The notes: generated from the letters alone by a model not told the origin. DNA of 64,000 nucleotides from Haloarcula salinisoli (GCF_019599405.1 NZ_RKLQ01000002.1:758052-822051); one strand, 5' to 3'; shown: positions 34,307 through 46,037, counted from the stretch's first letter. Numbers and translations are program-made.

Positions 34307-34891
34307 ATGAGCCTTGAAACAGTCGTAGAGGACATCCGAGACGAGGCCCGCGCGCGTGCAGAGGAGATAGGGGCCGAGGCCGACGAGCGCGCCGACGAGA
34401 TTATCGCCGACGCCGAGGCCGACGCGGAGGAAATCCGCGAGGAGCGCGAGGCCGAGGTCGAGCGCGAAATTTCCCAGGAGCGCGAGCAGCGCCTCTCCTC
34501 GGCGAAGCTCGAGGCCAAGCAGGCCCGACTGGGCGCCCGCCGTGACGTGCTCGAAGACGTCCACGCGGACGTCGAGCAGGCAATCGCCGACCTCGAGGGC
34601 GACCGCCGCGAGGAGCTGACCCGCGAACTGCTTGCCGCCGCCGCCGACGAGTTCGACGACGGCGCCACGCTCCGGGTCTACGGTCGCGCCGAGGACCAGT
34701 CGCTCATCGAGGATATCCTCACTGAGTACGACGACGCAACGTTCGCCGGTGAGCAGGAGTGTCTCGGCGGCGTGGTAGTCGAGAGCGAGGCCTCCCGCGT
34801 CCGTGTGAACAACACGTTCGACTCCGTGCTGGAGTCGGTCTGGGAGAACAACCTGAAAGCAATCAGCGACCGCCTCTTCGACGACCAATGA
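34307..34891 (+). CDS. atpE: A-type ATP synthase subunit E (peripheral stalk)
   Basis: A 194-residue protein with an N-terminal coiled coil (1-110, DEADERADEIIADAEADAEE-like heptads) and a C-terminal globular head that contacts subunits A and B (LGGVVVESEASRVRVNNTFDSVLE). It pairs with H. Its stop overlaps the ATG of atpC (ATGA). Confidence 0.94.
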   Translation: MSLETVVEDIRDEARARAEEIGAEADERADEIIADAEADAEEIREEREAEVEREISQEREQRLSSAKLEAKQARLGARRDVLEDVHADVEQAIADLEGDRREELTRELLAAAADEFDDGATLRVYGRAEDQSLIEDILTEYDDATFAGEQECLGGVVVESEASRVRVNNTFDSVLESVWENNLKAISDRLFDDQ

Positions 34892-35964
34892 GCAGCTACA
34901 GAGCGGCATCCGGCGGCCGGAGCAGCAACTACGAGTACGTCATCGCTCGGGTCCGCTCCCGTCGCGCGTCGCTGTTCGACGACGACGACTACCGCAAGCT
35001 GGTCCGGATGGGGACGAGCGAGATCGCTCGCTTCATGGAAGAGACCGAGTACGAGACCGAGATGAACGCACTCGGGGCCCGCTATAGCGGCTCCGACCTC
35101 GTCGAGTACGCGCTGAACCGCAACCTCGCGAAACACTTCGACGACCTGCTGGAGTGGTCCGAGGGGGCGCTGTACAACTACATCGCGCGCTACCTGCGGA
35201 AGTTCGACGCGTGGAACGCCAAGACGGTTATCCGCGGGCTCTACTCGGGCGCCGACGAAAGCGAGATCGAGGACGACCTCATCCGCGCTGGGGAGTTCGG
35301 CGACAAGCGCATCGACCAACTGCTGTCGGCGGGCTCCATCGAGGAGGTCGTCGACTTGCTCGAGGACACCATCTTCGGTGCGTCGCTGGGCGATGCCTAC
35401 GAGGTGTACGAGGAGCAGGACGTCCTCGTGCCCCTGGAGAACGCTATCGACCGCGCCTTCTACGAGACGCTGCTCGATGGGTTGCCGAGCAACCCGGAGC
35501 CCGACAGCGCGACCGGGCTGTACGTCCAGTTCCTGCGGGCCGAGGTGGACTTCCGGAACCTCCGGAACGCACTACGGCTGGCCCGCAGCGGCGCCGAGAC
35601 GGACCCGGCCGAGTACTACATCGAGGGCGGCAAACTCTTCGACCAGCAGTCCCTGACCCAGTTGACGGGCAACATGGACAACCTGGTCGCCGCGGTGCGT
35701 GACAGCACGTACGGCGACGACCTCGATTCGGCCCTGTCCGCACTGGAGGACGCCGGGAGCCTGGTCGAGTTCGAGCGCGCACTCGACGCGGCGCTGCTCG
35801 AGTACGCCGACAAGCTGTCGACCCGGTACCCGCTGTCGGTCTGTCCGGTGCTGTCGTACATCCTCGCCAAGGAGCGCGAGGTCGACAACATCCGGGCCAT
35901 CGCCCGCGGTCGCGAGGCGGGGCTTTCCCCCGACGAGATCGAACAGGAGCTGGTGATACTATGA
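34888..35964 (+). CDS. atpC: A-type ATP synthase subunit C (central stalk)
   Basis: A 358-residue, mainly helical subunit C (d-type), which sits on the K ring and connects to the D/F shaft. Typical segments: SNYEYVIARVRSRRASLF, YNYIARYLRKFDAWN, FLRAEVDFRNLRNALRLA, LAKEREVDNIRAIARGR. ATG 34888 overlaps the E stop; a longer upstream frame is antisense-like noise. Its own stop overlaps the F start (ATGA). Confidence 0.94.
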   Translation: MSSYRAASGGRSSNYEYVIARVRSRRASLFDDDDYRKLVRMGTSEIARFMEETEYETEMNALGARYSGSDLVEYALNRNLAKHFDDLLEWSEGALYNYIARYLRKFDAWNAKTVIRGLYSGADESEIEDDLIRAGEFGDKRIDQLLSAGSIEEVVDLLEDTIFGASLGDAYEVYEEQDVLVPLENAIDRAFYETLLDGLPSNPEPDSATGLYVQFLRAEVDFRNLRNALRLARSGAETDPAEYYIEGGKLFDQQSLTQLTGNMDNLVAAVRDSTYGDDLDSALSALEDAGSLVEFERALDAALLEYADKLSTRYPLSVCPVLSYILAKEREVDNIRAIARGREAGLSPDEIEQELVIL

Positions 35965-36287
35965 GCCAGGAGATAGCAGTTATCGGGAGTCCGGAGTTCA
36001 CGACGGGCTTTCGACTGGCGGGGGTTCGCAAGTTCGCGGACATCCCCCCGGAAGCAAAGGACGAGCAGCTGGACGACGCCGTCTCGGAGATGCTCTCCGA
36101 CGACGACGTCGGCATCGTCGTGATGCACGACGACGACATGGACCACCTCTCGCGTGGCGTTCGCAAGAGCGCCGAGACGAGCGTCGAACCGGTGCTGGTC
36201 ACCCTCGGCGGCGAGGGCGCTGGCAGCGGCGGGCTGCGTGAACAGATCAAACGAGCCATCGGTATCGACCTGATGGACGAGGACTAA
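35961..36287 (+). CDS. atpF: A-type ATP synthase subunit F (central stalk)
   Basis: A 108-residue subunit F with a CheY-like fold. Key segments are [20 protein letters not shown] and [20 protein letters not shown], and a helical C-terminus that winds on D ([13 protein letters not shown]). It overlaps atpC by 4 bp and is two bases before atpA. Confidence 0.94.
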   Translation: MSQEIAVIGSPEFTTGFRLAGVRKFADIPPEAKDEQLDDAVSEMLSDDDVGIVVMHDDDMDHLSRGVRKSAETSVEPVLVTLGGEGAGSGGLREQIKRAIGIDLMDED

Positions 36288-36289
36288 CA

Positions 36290-38049
<1,760 letters not shown>

Positions 38050-38050
<1 letters not shown>

Positions 38051-39465
38051 TGAAAGAGTATCAGACAATCACTGAGATCAGCGGCCCGCTGGTGTTCGTC
38101 GAGACCGACGAGCCGGTCGGCTACGACGAGATCGTCGAGATCGAGATCGGCGACGGCGAGACGCGCCGTGGCCAGGTGCTCGAATCGGCAAGCGACCACG
38201 TCGCCATCCAGGTGTTCGAGGGGACGGAGGGTATCGACCGCGACGCCTCCGTTCGCTTCCTGGGCGAGACGATGAAGATGCCCGTCACCGAGGACCTGCT
38301 GGGACGGGTCATGGACGGGACCGGCCAGCCCATCGACGGCGGCCCGGAAATCGTCCCAGACGACCGACAGGACATCGTCGGCGCAGCTATCAACCCCTTC
38401 TCGCGGGAGTACCCCGAGGAGTTCATCCAGACGGGCGTGTCGGCTATCGACGGCATGAACACGCTCGTCCGTGGCCAGAAGCTGCCCATCTTCTCGGCGT
38501 CGGGCCTGCCCCACAACGACCTGGCGCTCCAGATTGCGCGACAGGCATCTGTGCCGGAAGAAGAGGAAGGCGACGACGACGAGGGCTCGGAGTTCGCAGT
38601 CATCTTCGGCGCGATGGGTATCACGGCCGAGGAGGCAAACGAGTTCATGGACGACTTCGAGCGCACCGGCGCGCTGGAACGCTCCGTCGTCTTCATGAAC
38701 CTCGCGGACGACCCCGCCGTCGAGCGGACGATTACGCCGCGACTCGCGCTCACCACGGCCGAGTACCTGGCCTTCGAGAAGGACTACCACGTCCTGGTCA
38801 TCCTGACGGACATGACCAACTACTGTGAGGCACTCCGAGAGATCGGTGCCGCACGTGAGGAGGTCCCGGGCCGACGTGGCTACCCCGGATACATGTACAC
38901 GGACCTGGCCCAGCTCTACGAGCGGGCCGGCCGTATCGAGGGTCGTGACGGCTCTGTCACCCAGATTCCCATCCTCACGATGCCGGGCGACGACGACACC
39001 CACCCGATTCCGGACCTGACCGGCTACATCACCGAGGGCCAGATCTACATCGATAGGGACCTCAACAGCCAGGGTGTCCAGCCGCCGATCAACGTCCTGC
39101 CCAGCCTGTCGCGGCTGATGGACGACGGTATCGGCGAGGGCCTGACCCGTGCAGACCACGCCGACGTGAAAGACCAGATATTCGCCGCTTACGCGGAGGG
39201 TGAGGACCTGCGCGACCTCGTGAACATCGTCGGTCGCGAGGCGCTGTCGGACCTGGACAACAAGTATCTGGACTTCGCGGACCGCTTCGAGGAGGAGTTC
39301 GTCGACCAGGGGTACGACACCGACCGCGACATCGACGAGACGCTCGAACTCGGCTGGGACCTGCTCTCGATGCTCCCGAAGGACGCGCTGAACCGCATCG
39401 ACGAGGAGCTCATCGAAGAGCACTACCGCGAAGAAGAGACGGCCGAAGAAGTCGCCGCGGACTGA
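38050..39465 (+). CDS. atpB: A-type ATP synthase subunit B (non-catalytic)
   Basis: A 471-residue B subunit alternating with A in the head. As expected for B, the P-loop is degenerate ([18 protein letters not shown]) while [24 protein letters not shown] and [19 protein letters not shown] are typical. ATG 38050 gives [14 protein letters not shown]; the longer frame upstream runs through atpA in another phase. It is followed by a T7 tract that probably separates it from the next block. Confidence 0.97.
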
Positions 39466-39482
39466 GGCGGCTGTTTTTTTGT
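39466..39482 (+). terminator. Oligo-T terminator after atpB
   Basis: GGCGGCTG is followed by seven Ts at 39474-39480, starting a few bases after the atpB stop. This probably ends the main ATP synthase transcript, so subunit D downstream needs its own promoter or read-through. Confidence 0.65.
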
Positions 39483-39558
39483 TCGTTTCCGGTTCGTGAC
39501 TGCCCGTCGCCCGGAGAGACGTCGAATAGTTCGTCCGTCCTGCACGCGAGCGACGCGG

Positions 39559-41499
39559 TCAGGACCGCCGGGTGAGAAGCAACGTGACTCCGGCCAGCGC
39601 AAGCAGCGCGGCGGTGGCGCCGAAGCCGGGACCGGAGCTACCGGTCGCCGTCCCCGTGGCGGTGGTGTTGTTCGCCGGGAGGTCGGCCCCGAGGAAGGAG
39701 GCTGCACGCTCCGTGTCCATCGACGGGAACTCGCGGTCCCACTCGCCGGGCATATACACCGCTGTCTCCTCGTCGACGTAGGCGAGCGACCGGACGTCGC
39801 TCTCGGTGGCGTCCGCCGCCACGGCGTCCTCGACTGTCACGTACGTCGTCCCCTCGCGGCCGACGACGCTCGTGACCCCCGCCGGAACGGAGCCGTCCTC
39901 GGCGAGCGCGTTACGGAGCACGGTGATGTTTCTGAACTGCGCACCGACCTCCATCGTGATGCGCTCGCCCTCCGCCGAGACGTTCACCTTCCCGCGTTCG
40001 GGGTCTGCCTGCAGGAGCGACGTGAGGAACGATTGCTCGGTTCCGTCCGCCGCCGAGGTGTCCACCAGCTGGCTGGTGAGCTCGGTGAACACGTCGTTGT
40101 CGACTGTCAGTGAGCCGGCCACGTCGACACGGTCGTCCTCCGTCGTGGCGGCGCTGGCGGTGGCGCTCACGTTATACATATCGATGCCACGACTGTCGAG
40201 TTCGGCCACGTAGTCGTCCCAGTTCTCGGTCGTGTAGTCGGCAGACGCGGTGACAGTCGCCTCTCCCGGGGACGATTCACTGATCTCCGCGCTCCAGGAG
40301 ATATGCCGGCGCAGCTCCGCCGCCTGTCCGGCCTGGAGCCGCGTCTGAACGCCGTCGAGCGCTGACTGCGTCTCGGGGTCGAGCTCCTCGCTGTCGGTCG
40401 CGTTCGCGATTTCGGCCGCCGGCACCACGATGTCGTCGTAGTTTCGGACGTCGACCGCGACGTCGGCCGACACCGATTCGGTGTCGGCGTCGTAGCTCGC
40501 CGCAATCCGCTCTATCGAGAGCTCCCGCATCCGGTTCGTGAGTTCCTCGGCGCGTGGGCGGTCCATCTCGACGGACTCACTCTCGACGAGCTCCTCGGCC
40601 AGGGTTTCCGTCAGCTCTGTCTCGACACCGGTGTACTCGACAGTGTAGGCGATGTCGAGTTCGGCACTCTCGTTGTCGGCCTCCGAGAACTCGTAGCGGT
40701 CGATGGTGACGTCGGCGCTCCCGTTGAACGACGACGCGACGCCCCCGAACTCCGACTCGACGGTCTCGCGGGCCCGTTCGCGGGTCGAATACTCGTCGCG
40801 TTCGTACGCCGACAGCGTGGTGTTGCGCTCGACCGCCACGGTGTAATCGCCGTCGTCCTCCGTCAGTACGATTGACGCGTCGCCGGGCTCGATGCCCATC
40901 GCCAACGGTGCGATCTGTGCGTCGAACGTGCTGTCGGCGGTGAACCGCGACCCGGTGACCGTGACGTTGCCACTCGTCGACACGGACTCCAGCTCGTCGC
41001 CGCTCGCTCTCGCTTCGTCGTCGAGGGTCATCTCGAGGCTGAGGTTCGACGCGGCGTTCTCGGTGGTCCGCTGGCCTGCCGCCTCGAAGGAGAGACTCGA
41101 CAGGGAGTCCGGCCTGTCGAAGTAGAACTGGCCGTCGCCGCTGATGTTCGCCTCCGTCAGCAACACCGAGGCCTGTCCGGTCACGTCCGTCTCCCCTTCG
41201 ACCGGCTCGCTCGCGAGGAAGTAAAACAGGTTGGTGCTGATATCGGCGCCGTACTCGACGTCGGTGTCCGGCTCAGAGGCGCCGGTGGTGTCCCCGTCCG
41301 TCCCGTAGACCAGCACGGCGCTCCCGTTCTCACGGACGTATATCTCGTCCGACGGCTCGGGACTATCCGCCTGCACGTCGGTGGACGCAACTGATTGCTG
41401 TGGGCTGTTCACCGCCGGTCCCCCGCTCGCGAGGGGGACCACACTCAGGACCACGAACCCCACCAGCAGGAGGCTGACGAGTTCGTCCTTGAATATCAT
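39559..41499 (-). CDS. Large surface protein with PGF-CTERM anchor
   Basis: A 646-residue secreted protein. The N-terminal signal peptide is MIFKDELVSLLLVGFVVLSV followed by a small-residue cleavage site. The long beta-rich, Asp/Glu/Ser/Thr-rich ectodomain has repeated charged beta segments. The tail is a Thr/Gly-rich spacer, the tripartite PGF motif (GSSGPGFGATAALLALAG) and TRRS. The tail is a substrate for archaeosortase A, which swaps it for a lipid anchor. I do not recognise the ectodomain. It lies antisense between atpB and bop, so it is not part of the ATP synthase transcript. Its promoter shares the 327-bp gap with bop. Confidence 0.82.
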   Translation of the reverse strand: MIFKDELVSLLLVGFVVLSVVPLASGGPAVNSPQQSVASTDVQADSPEPSDEIYVRENGSAVLVYGTDGDTTGASEPDTDVEYGADISTNLFYFLASEPVEGETDVTGQASVLLTEANISGDGQFYFDRPDSLSSLSFEAAGQRTTENAASNLSLEMTLDDEARASGDELESVSTSGNVTVTGSRFTADSTFDAQIAPLAMGIEPGDASIVLTEDDGDYTVAVERNTTLSAYERDEYSTRERARETVESEFGGVASSFNGSADVTIDRYEFSEADNESAELDIAYTVEYTGVETELTETLAEELVESESVEMDRPRAEELTNRMRELSIERIAASYDADTESVSADVAVDVRNYDDIVVPAAEIANATDSEELDPETQSALDGVQTRLQAGQAAELRRHISWSAEISESSPGEATVTASADYTTENWDDYVAELDSRGIDMYNVSATASAATTEDDRVDVAGSLTVDNDVFTELTSQLVDTSAADGTEQSFLTSLLQADPERGKVNVSAEGERITMEVGAQFRNITVLRNALAEDGSVPAGVTSVVGREGTTYVTVEDAVAADATESDVRSLAYVDEETAVYMPGEWDREFPSMDTERAASFLGADLPANNTTATGTATGSSGPGFGATAALLALAGVTLLLTRRS

Positions 41500-41826
41500 G
41501 GTTCAATCCAGTTTTGCAAGTGTAAAATATTACCGAATCAGGAAGCGCAGTATCTCGACGGGCGGGCAGCTATACAGCAAGTCTGGCCGGCATTCGGTCT
41601 CGATGCTACCATCTACTTTTTCCGGCGGAGACAGAAGCCCATCCGTCGAGTCGAGCTCCGGGCAGGTCAGGGCGTGTCGGGGCCCGACGAGAACGGGGGA
41701 CAGCGACGGACGGATTAGGCTCGGTCTACCGCGGTAACCGCCGACATTCCGCAACCTTCGCCGCTTCGTACCCAACTGATTGGGTGTGCTAAACTTTACC
41801 TTCGGAACCCAAATTCCAGTTGCACT
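41500..41826. other. Divergent promoter region of the surface protein and bacteriorhodopsin
   Basis: No coding frame of note. Next to the surface-protein start is an AT-rich TATA candidate (GTAAAATATTACC near 41521-41533, read on minus). Towards bop are a dyad ACCCAActgaTTGGGT (41770-41785) and a TATA-like CTAAACTTTACC about 30-37 bp before ATG 41827. Confidence 0.5.
41770..41785 (+). promoter_or_regulatory. Dyad ACCCAA-N4-TTGGGT upstream of bop
   Basis: A perfect 6-bp dyad with a 4-base centre lies 42-57 bp before the bop ATG, directly upstream of the TATA-like region. The position suits a regulator binding next to the basal promoter elements, as expected for an oxygen- or light-controlled bop. 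Assignment to a specific regulator is not possible. Confidence 0.45.
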
Positions 41827-42582
41827 ATGCCACAACCAGGAAGCGAACAGATATGGCTATGGCTGGGTACAGCAGGCATGTTCCTCGGCATGCTATACTT
41901 CATCGGCCGAGGCTGGGGCGAGACGGACGACCGTCGCCAGAAGTTCTACATCGCGACGATACTGATAACAGCAATCGCGTTCGTGAACTACCTGGCGATG
42001 GCGCTCGGGTTCGGGCTGACCATCATCGAGTTGCCCAACGACCCGGAGGCGCCCATCTACTGGGCCCGGTACACTGACTGGCTGTTCACCACGCCGTTGC
42101 TGTTGTACGACCTCGCCCTGCTTGCCGGGGCGGACCGCAACACAATCTCCACGCTCGTCAGCCTCGACGTGCTGATGATCGGTACCGGCGTCGTCGCGAC
42201 GCTGTCGGCCGGTAGCGGCGTGCTGGCGGCGGGCGCCGAACGACTCATCTGGTGGGGAATTAGCACCGCGTTCCTGCTGGTGTTGCTGTACTTCCTGTTC
42301 AGCTCGCTGTCGAGCCGGGTGACCGACCTGCCAAGCGACACCCAGGGGACCTTCCGCACGCTGCGGAACCTCGTGGCCGTCGTCTGGCTGGTCTACCCCG
42401 TCTGGTGGCTCATCGGCACCGAGGGGCTCGCCCTGGTCGGCATCTTCACGGAGACGGCCGGCTTCATGGTCATCGACCTGGTCGCGAAGGTCGGCTTCGG
42501 GTTCATCCTCCTGCGCAGTCACAGCGTCCTCGACGGCGCCGCGCAGAGCCAGACGACGGGTGCGTCGCCCGCAGACGACTAG
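41827..42582 (+). CDS. bop: Bacteriorhodopsin (light-driven proton pump, cruxrhodopsin-like)
   Basis: A 251-residue seven-helix retinal protein. Schiff-base lysine is K221; proton-acceptor D84 and donor D95 (both as in BR D85/D96) occur in [19 protein letters not shown], with R81, T88 and P90; the counterion D217 and release-group glutamates E199 and E209 are conserved. This combination is that of an outward proton pump, not a chloride pump or sensory rhodopsin. The N-terminus [14 protein letters not shown] and the tail with DGAAQSQ are Haloarcula-like. It lies between ATP synthase genes B and D. A hairpin and T6 tract follow. Confidence 0.97.
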   Translation: MPQPGSEQIWLWLGTAGMFLGMLYFIGRGWGETDDRRQKFYIATILITAIAFVNYLAMALGFGLTIIELPNDPEAPIYWARYTDWLFTTPLLLYDLALLAGADRNTISTLVSLDVLMIGTGVVATLSAGSGVLAAGAERLIWWGISTAFLLVLLYFLFSSLSSRVTDLPSDTQGTFRTLRNLVAVVWLVYPVWWLIGTEGLALVGIFTETAGFMVIDLVAKVGFGFILLRSHSVLDGAAQSQTTGASPADD

Positions 42583-42598
42583 CGCAACTGGCGCCATG

Positions 42599-42640
42599 AC
42601 CCACGGACGGCGTGGGTTCGACTGACGACGCGGATTTTTT
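42599..42640 (+). terminator. Hairpin plus T6 after bop
   Basis: ACCCACG (42599-42605) pairs with CGTGGGT (42611-42617), and a T6 tract follows at 42635-42640. It probably limits bop read-through into atpD. Confidence 0.6.
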
Positions 42641-42704
42641 CGAGCGCGAACCCGTCAGAGACGACTGAAAACGGTTAACTGGCTACGCCCGAAACGGCCC
42701 TGTA

Positions 42705-43397
42705 ATGGCGAAGGACGTCAAACCCACTCGGAAGAACTTGATGCAGATAGAGGACCGCATCGAGCTCTCCGAGCGCGGGCACGATACGCTGGAGAAGAAG
42801 CGTGACGGCCTCATCATGGAGTTCATGGATATCCTCGACCAGGCACAGGACGTCCGTGAGGACCTCGACGACTCCTACGACCGTGCTCAGGACGCGATCA
42901 ACATGGCCAGGGCGATGGATGGGGACGTGGCGGTCCGTGGTGCCGCGGCCGCACTCAAGGAACACCCCGAACTGACGACCCAGTCGAAGAACATCATGGG
43001 CGTCGTCGTCCCCCAGATCGACTCGACGGGCGTCAAGAAGTCACTGGACGAGCGTGGCTACGGCGTGATGGGAACCTCCGCCCGTATCGACGAGGCCGCC
43101 GACGCCTACGAGGAACTCATCGAGAACATCATCCTCGCCGCCGAGGTCGAGACGGCGATGAAGAAGATGCTCGAGGAGATCGAGACGACAAAGCGGCGCG
43201 TCAACGCCCTGGAGTTCAAGCTCCTGCCCGACCTCCACGACAACAAGGAGTACATCGAGCAGAAGCTCGAAGAGCAAGAGCGCGAAGAGATCTTCCGCAT
43301 GAAGAAGATCAAGGCCAAGAAGGAAGAAGAGGAAGACGCGCTTGCGGCCGAGGAAGCCGAGAAAGAGGAAGCGGAACGGCTCACGGCAGACGACTGA
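42705..43397 (+). CDS. atpD: A-type ATP synthase subunit D (central shaft)
   Basis: A 230-residue two-helix shaft subunit. The N-terminal [31 protein letters not shown] helix and C-terminal [30 protein letters not shown] helix form the coiled rotor that turns inside A3B3. The acidic tail [10 protein letters not shown] is halophile-typical. It is set 3.2 kb from atpB, behind a PGF-CTERM gene and bop, though it belongs to the same complex. The promoter is probably in the 122-bp gap after bop. Confidence 0.95.
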   Translation: MAKDVKPTRKNLMQIEDRIELSERGHDTLEKKRDGLIMEFMDILDQAQDVREDLDDSYDRAQDAINMARAMDGDVAVRGAAAALKEHPELTTQSKNIMGVVVPQIDSTGVKKSLDERGYGVMGTSARIDEAADAYEELIENIILAAEVETAMKKMLEEIETTKRRVNALEFKLLPDLHDNKEYIEQKLEEQEREEIFRMKKIKAKKEEEEDALAAEEAEKEEAERLTADD

Positions 43398-43403
43398 ATC
43401 TCT

Positions 43404-45380
43404 CTATCCGCTATCCGGCGCCCGCTCGACGCTGTCGGGTGTCACTCGTATCCGCGTCCCGTTCCGACTCGTGAACTCGAAGCACTCGCCAAACTCCGTC
43501 TCCGGGTAGCTCCGCAGGTGGTCCTGCAGGAAGCGTATCGCCACCTGTTCGCCCAGACGGATGCCCCGTTCACCGTCCGAGCGGAAGTGGACGCCGCCGA
43601 ACATCCGGGCGTGGGCGATGTTCGAGGCCAGTTTGTCGAGCTCCGAGCCGACGGTCATCTCGCTGACGGCGTCGTCCGCGTGGTCACCCCGGTCGATAAA
43701 GACGTGTTCGGTCGGGTCGTCCGGGTCGATACCTACCGGGCGCATCCCGGTCGTGGTGATGTCGGCCGTGTCGTCGAACAGCGCCTTCAGCACCGTCACG
43801 CCGGCACCGGCCATCGTGGCGTGGCCGGAGGGGTAGGACGGGTGGGTCGGCGACCCCTCTGGGTACATCTGGCCGAGCAGATACGTCTCGGCCTCGGCGT
43901 CGTCGTCGACGAACCGCTGGTCGCGCTGGCGACCGTTGAACTCGGCGACGACGTCCAGAATCGCGCTGGCGGGGTCGCTCTCGACGAGGTCGTCGACGAC
44001 CTGCTCGTCGAGCGGCGAGGCGTCCTGTCGCTGTTCGAGGTCGACCAGCCCGGCCATCGCCTCCGGGCGGAGCCGCGTGAACGACCGCCACTTCTGGGCC
44101 CAGGCGGCCTTGAACGCCTCGTAGGAGACAGCCCCGACCAGCGAGAACGGGTCGACCGGGCCGAAGGTGACGCCGTCGGCCTCGTTGGGTGAGGTCGGCC
44201 GGCCGTTCTCGTCGGGGGTGTAGGGTGACTGGGTCGTCCGCGGGAAATCCCAGAACAGCAACACCGTGGCGGCCCGGTAGTACTCCTGATAGGGGCCGTC
44301 GGTGTGGACGTGGGTACCCAGGTCCCGGCCGGTGATGGGGTAGCGACCCGTGTCGGACTCGAAGTCCTCCTCGCGGTACGTCTCGGGAATCTCGCCGTTC
44401 TGGAGGGCGACGAACTGGTCGAACGTGACGCCGAACTCCCGGCGGTTGGCTATCGGGACGTGGCGTTCGACGGCGAGTGCGTCGAGGTCCAGTTCGGTGA
44501 CACCGGTGAGCCCGGCGACGTAGGGCGCACACCCCGACGGGAACAGCGGATACAGCTGCTGGAGGACGAACTGCGAGTGGAACTGCCCGGTCAGATCGTC
44601 GGGTCGGTCCGGTGTATCGGGCCGGCTGTAGCCCCGAAACAGCGTCTCGGGGGTGACGCCACCTGTCGCCGCCGTGGGAATCTCTAACTCCTCGGCGACC
44701 GACTGGAGGTTCTCGTCCCGGCGGTCGGCGACGCGCTGGAGGACCGCGTTCAGCTTGTCGGCCGCCCATCGGGTGATGGAGTCGTGACTGTCGATGCTGT
44801 CGAAGGCGGCCGTGTCGTCGGTCCGCTCGCCGGTCCCGTAGTCGTCGAACTCGACGTCCCGGCAGACGGCGAACAGGTACGCCTCCAGCAGTTCCGCCGC
44901 TGCTTCGGGGCTGTCGACAGGGTGGGGTTCGGTCATCTCGACGGCGCCGTACTCCTCGCGGATGCCGTCTTCCTTCGCTGATTCGAGGTCCACCGCCGTT
45001 CGGTCACCGGCGAGTGAGGGATGGACTCCTTTCATAGACCCGGCGTTTGCCGACCGCGGACTGATCCACCGTCGCCCATCGGTCTCGTTCGCGCGAGTCA
45101 CCGCGTCCAGCGCGTCGCCGTCGTTCTCGCGGATTGCCCGTTCGAGCCGTTCGAACTCCTCGACCCCGTCCTCGGTCAACAGCCCCGTGTCGCTGTCGTG
45201 TTCCAGTAGTTTCGTGAACGACCCGACGTACCGGGCCGCGTGGCTGCGCTGGCGCTCGTCCGGGGACGTCCAGTCATCGGGGGAGTCCGTCTGCTGTTCA
45301 GCCGCCCGCTCCCGAATCTGTTCTGTGACGGCGGGCTGGTCGGTCCCATTGCTGTTCGAGCCTGTGGGTGTGTTTCCCAT
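43404..45380 (-). CDS. Vanadium-dependent haloperoxidase (PAP2 superfamily)
   Basis: A 658-residue protein whose C-terminal third carries the PAP2/vanadate site: THPSYPSGHATMAGAG (Pro-Ser-Gly-His), with upstream Lys/Arg-bearing helices and the final RDHLR-type His region around MFGGVHFRSDGERGIRLGEQ. The N-terminal half is helical and specific to this family. There is no signal peptide and no Tat motif, so it is probably cytoplasmic. It would oxidise halide with peroxide or act as a phosphatase; these share the fold. The AT-rich block upstream of ATG 45380 (TTATATGTATAG on minus, 45393-45404) is a promoter. Confidence 0.87.
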   Translation of the reverse strand: MGNTPTGSNSNGTDQPAVTEQIRERAAEQQTDSPDDWTSPDERQRSHAARYVGSFTKLLEHDSDTGLLTEDGVEEFERLERAIRENDGDALDAVTRANETDGRRWISPRSANAGSMKGVHPSLAGDRTAVDLESAKEDGIREEYGAVEMTEPHPVDSPEAAAELLEAYLFAVCRDVEFDDYGTGERTDDTAAFDSIDSHDSITRWAADKLNAVLQRVADRRDENLQSVAEELEIPTAATGGVTPETLFRGYSRPDTPDRPDDLTGQFHSQFVLQQLYPLFPSGCAPYVAGLTGVTELDLDALAVERHVPIANRREFGVTFDQFVALQNGEIPETYREEDFESDTGRYPITGRDLGTHVHTDGPYQEYYRAATVLLFWDFPRTTQSPYTPDENGRPTSPNEADGVTFGPVDPFSLVGAVSYEAFKAAWAQKWRSFTRLRPEAMAGLVDLEQRQDASPLDEQVVDDLVESDPASAILDVVAEFNGRQRDQRFVDDDAEAETYLLGQMYPEGSPTHPSYPSGHATMAGAGVTVLKALFDDTADITTTGMRPVGIDPDDPTEHVFIDRGDHADDAVSEMTVGSELDKLASNIAHARMFGGVHFRSDGERGIRLGEQVAIRFLQDHLRSYPETEFGECFEFTSRNGTRIRVTPDSVERAPDSG

Positions 45381-45502
45381 GGTTGAACACCTCTATACAT
45401 ATAACAATAATGATGATGATAAATTTACTGCCTGCTAGTTGAATGAATGTGCCGCGCGGGTGGCGGCGATAGGGCTTTTCGGCTGGGGCGTGAGCGGAAC
45501 GT

Positions 45503-45895
45503 ATGAGCTGTCAGTCCTGTGGCGGCGAGACTGTCGCCGTGTCGGTGCCCGCGGAGCTACGTGAGTATCTGCCCGGCAATGCCCCGGCTGTAGCGGTCTG
45601 TCGCGCCTGTCTGGCGATGGAGCCGGCCGACGATGTCCCCGGCGAATCCCCGGACCTGACCGTTCTCGACGAGGCCGTCCCCGGGAATTCGGACGCGGCC
45701 GTCCCGCTACTCTTGCTCGTCGGCCTGCTCGACTCGCTGGCGCTGCACCGCGCGGAGATCACGGCGTTGCTCGAACGGGTCGAACAGGCCGGGACGGACC
45801 CATTACTGGCCGTGGACCGCCTCGCGGACAGCTACGGTGACGACGCACACGTCGATCTCGGCCGTCGTCGCCACCAGCTCGAACAGCTGCTCTGA
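45503..45895 (+). CDS. Small haloarchaeal protein with N-terminal zinc-ribbon-like Cys pair
   Basis: A 130-residue protein beginning MSCQSCGGETVAV with another Cys pair in AVCRACLAMEP, giving four cysteines for a zinc ribbon at residues 3-40. The rest is helical and acidic (LLLLVGLLDSLALHRAEITALLERVEQ). It resembles the family annotated DUF6276, but I hold that only loosely. Function unknown; a role in nucleic-acid or protein binding is possible. It stands alone between divergent haloperoxidase and convergent aRF1. Confidence 0.7.
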   Translation: MSCQSCGGETVAVSVPAELREYLPGNAPAVAVCRACLAMEPADDVPGESPDLTVLDEAVPGNSDAAVPLLLLVGLLDSLALHRAEITALLERVEQAGTDPLLAVDRLADSYGDDAHVDLGRRRHQLEQLL

Positions 45896-45924
45896 GTTAA
45901 TCCTAACGAGTAAGGCACCGAAAT

Positions 45925-45933
45925 TTTATATAT
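45925..45933 (+). promoter_or_regulatory. Strong TATA-like box between convergent genes
   Basis: TTTTATATA with flanking A residues stands in the gap between two convergent genes, where no promoter is expected. It could drive a short RNA running into the 3' end of the aRF1 gene, or a 36-codon frame from ATG 45951. I see no stronger sign of a protein. Confidence 0.4.
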
Positions 45934-46001
45934 CCCACCGTATGCACAAAATGCGGCAGACGGAAGCGTGTGTCCGCTTATGGACCGACACTCTGCCCAC
46001 T

Positions 46002-46025
46002 CCCCCATTCCCCACCCCATTCCCC
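46002..46025 (-). other. G-quadruplex motif just after the aRF1 stop codon
   Basis: On the minus strand the tract reads G4-AAT-G4-T-G4-AAT-G5 within 13-36 bases downstream of the prf1 stop. Four G-runs with short loops form a strong intramolecular quadruplex candidate in RNA or DNA. A role in transcription ending or mRNA stability is inferred only. Confidence 0.6.
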
Positions 46026-46037
46026 ATTCTGGATGGA

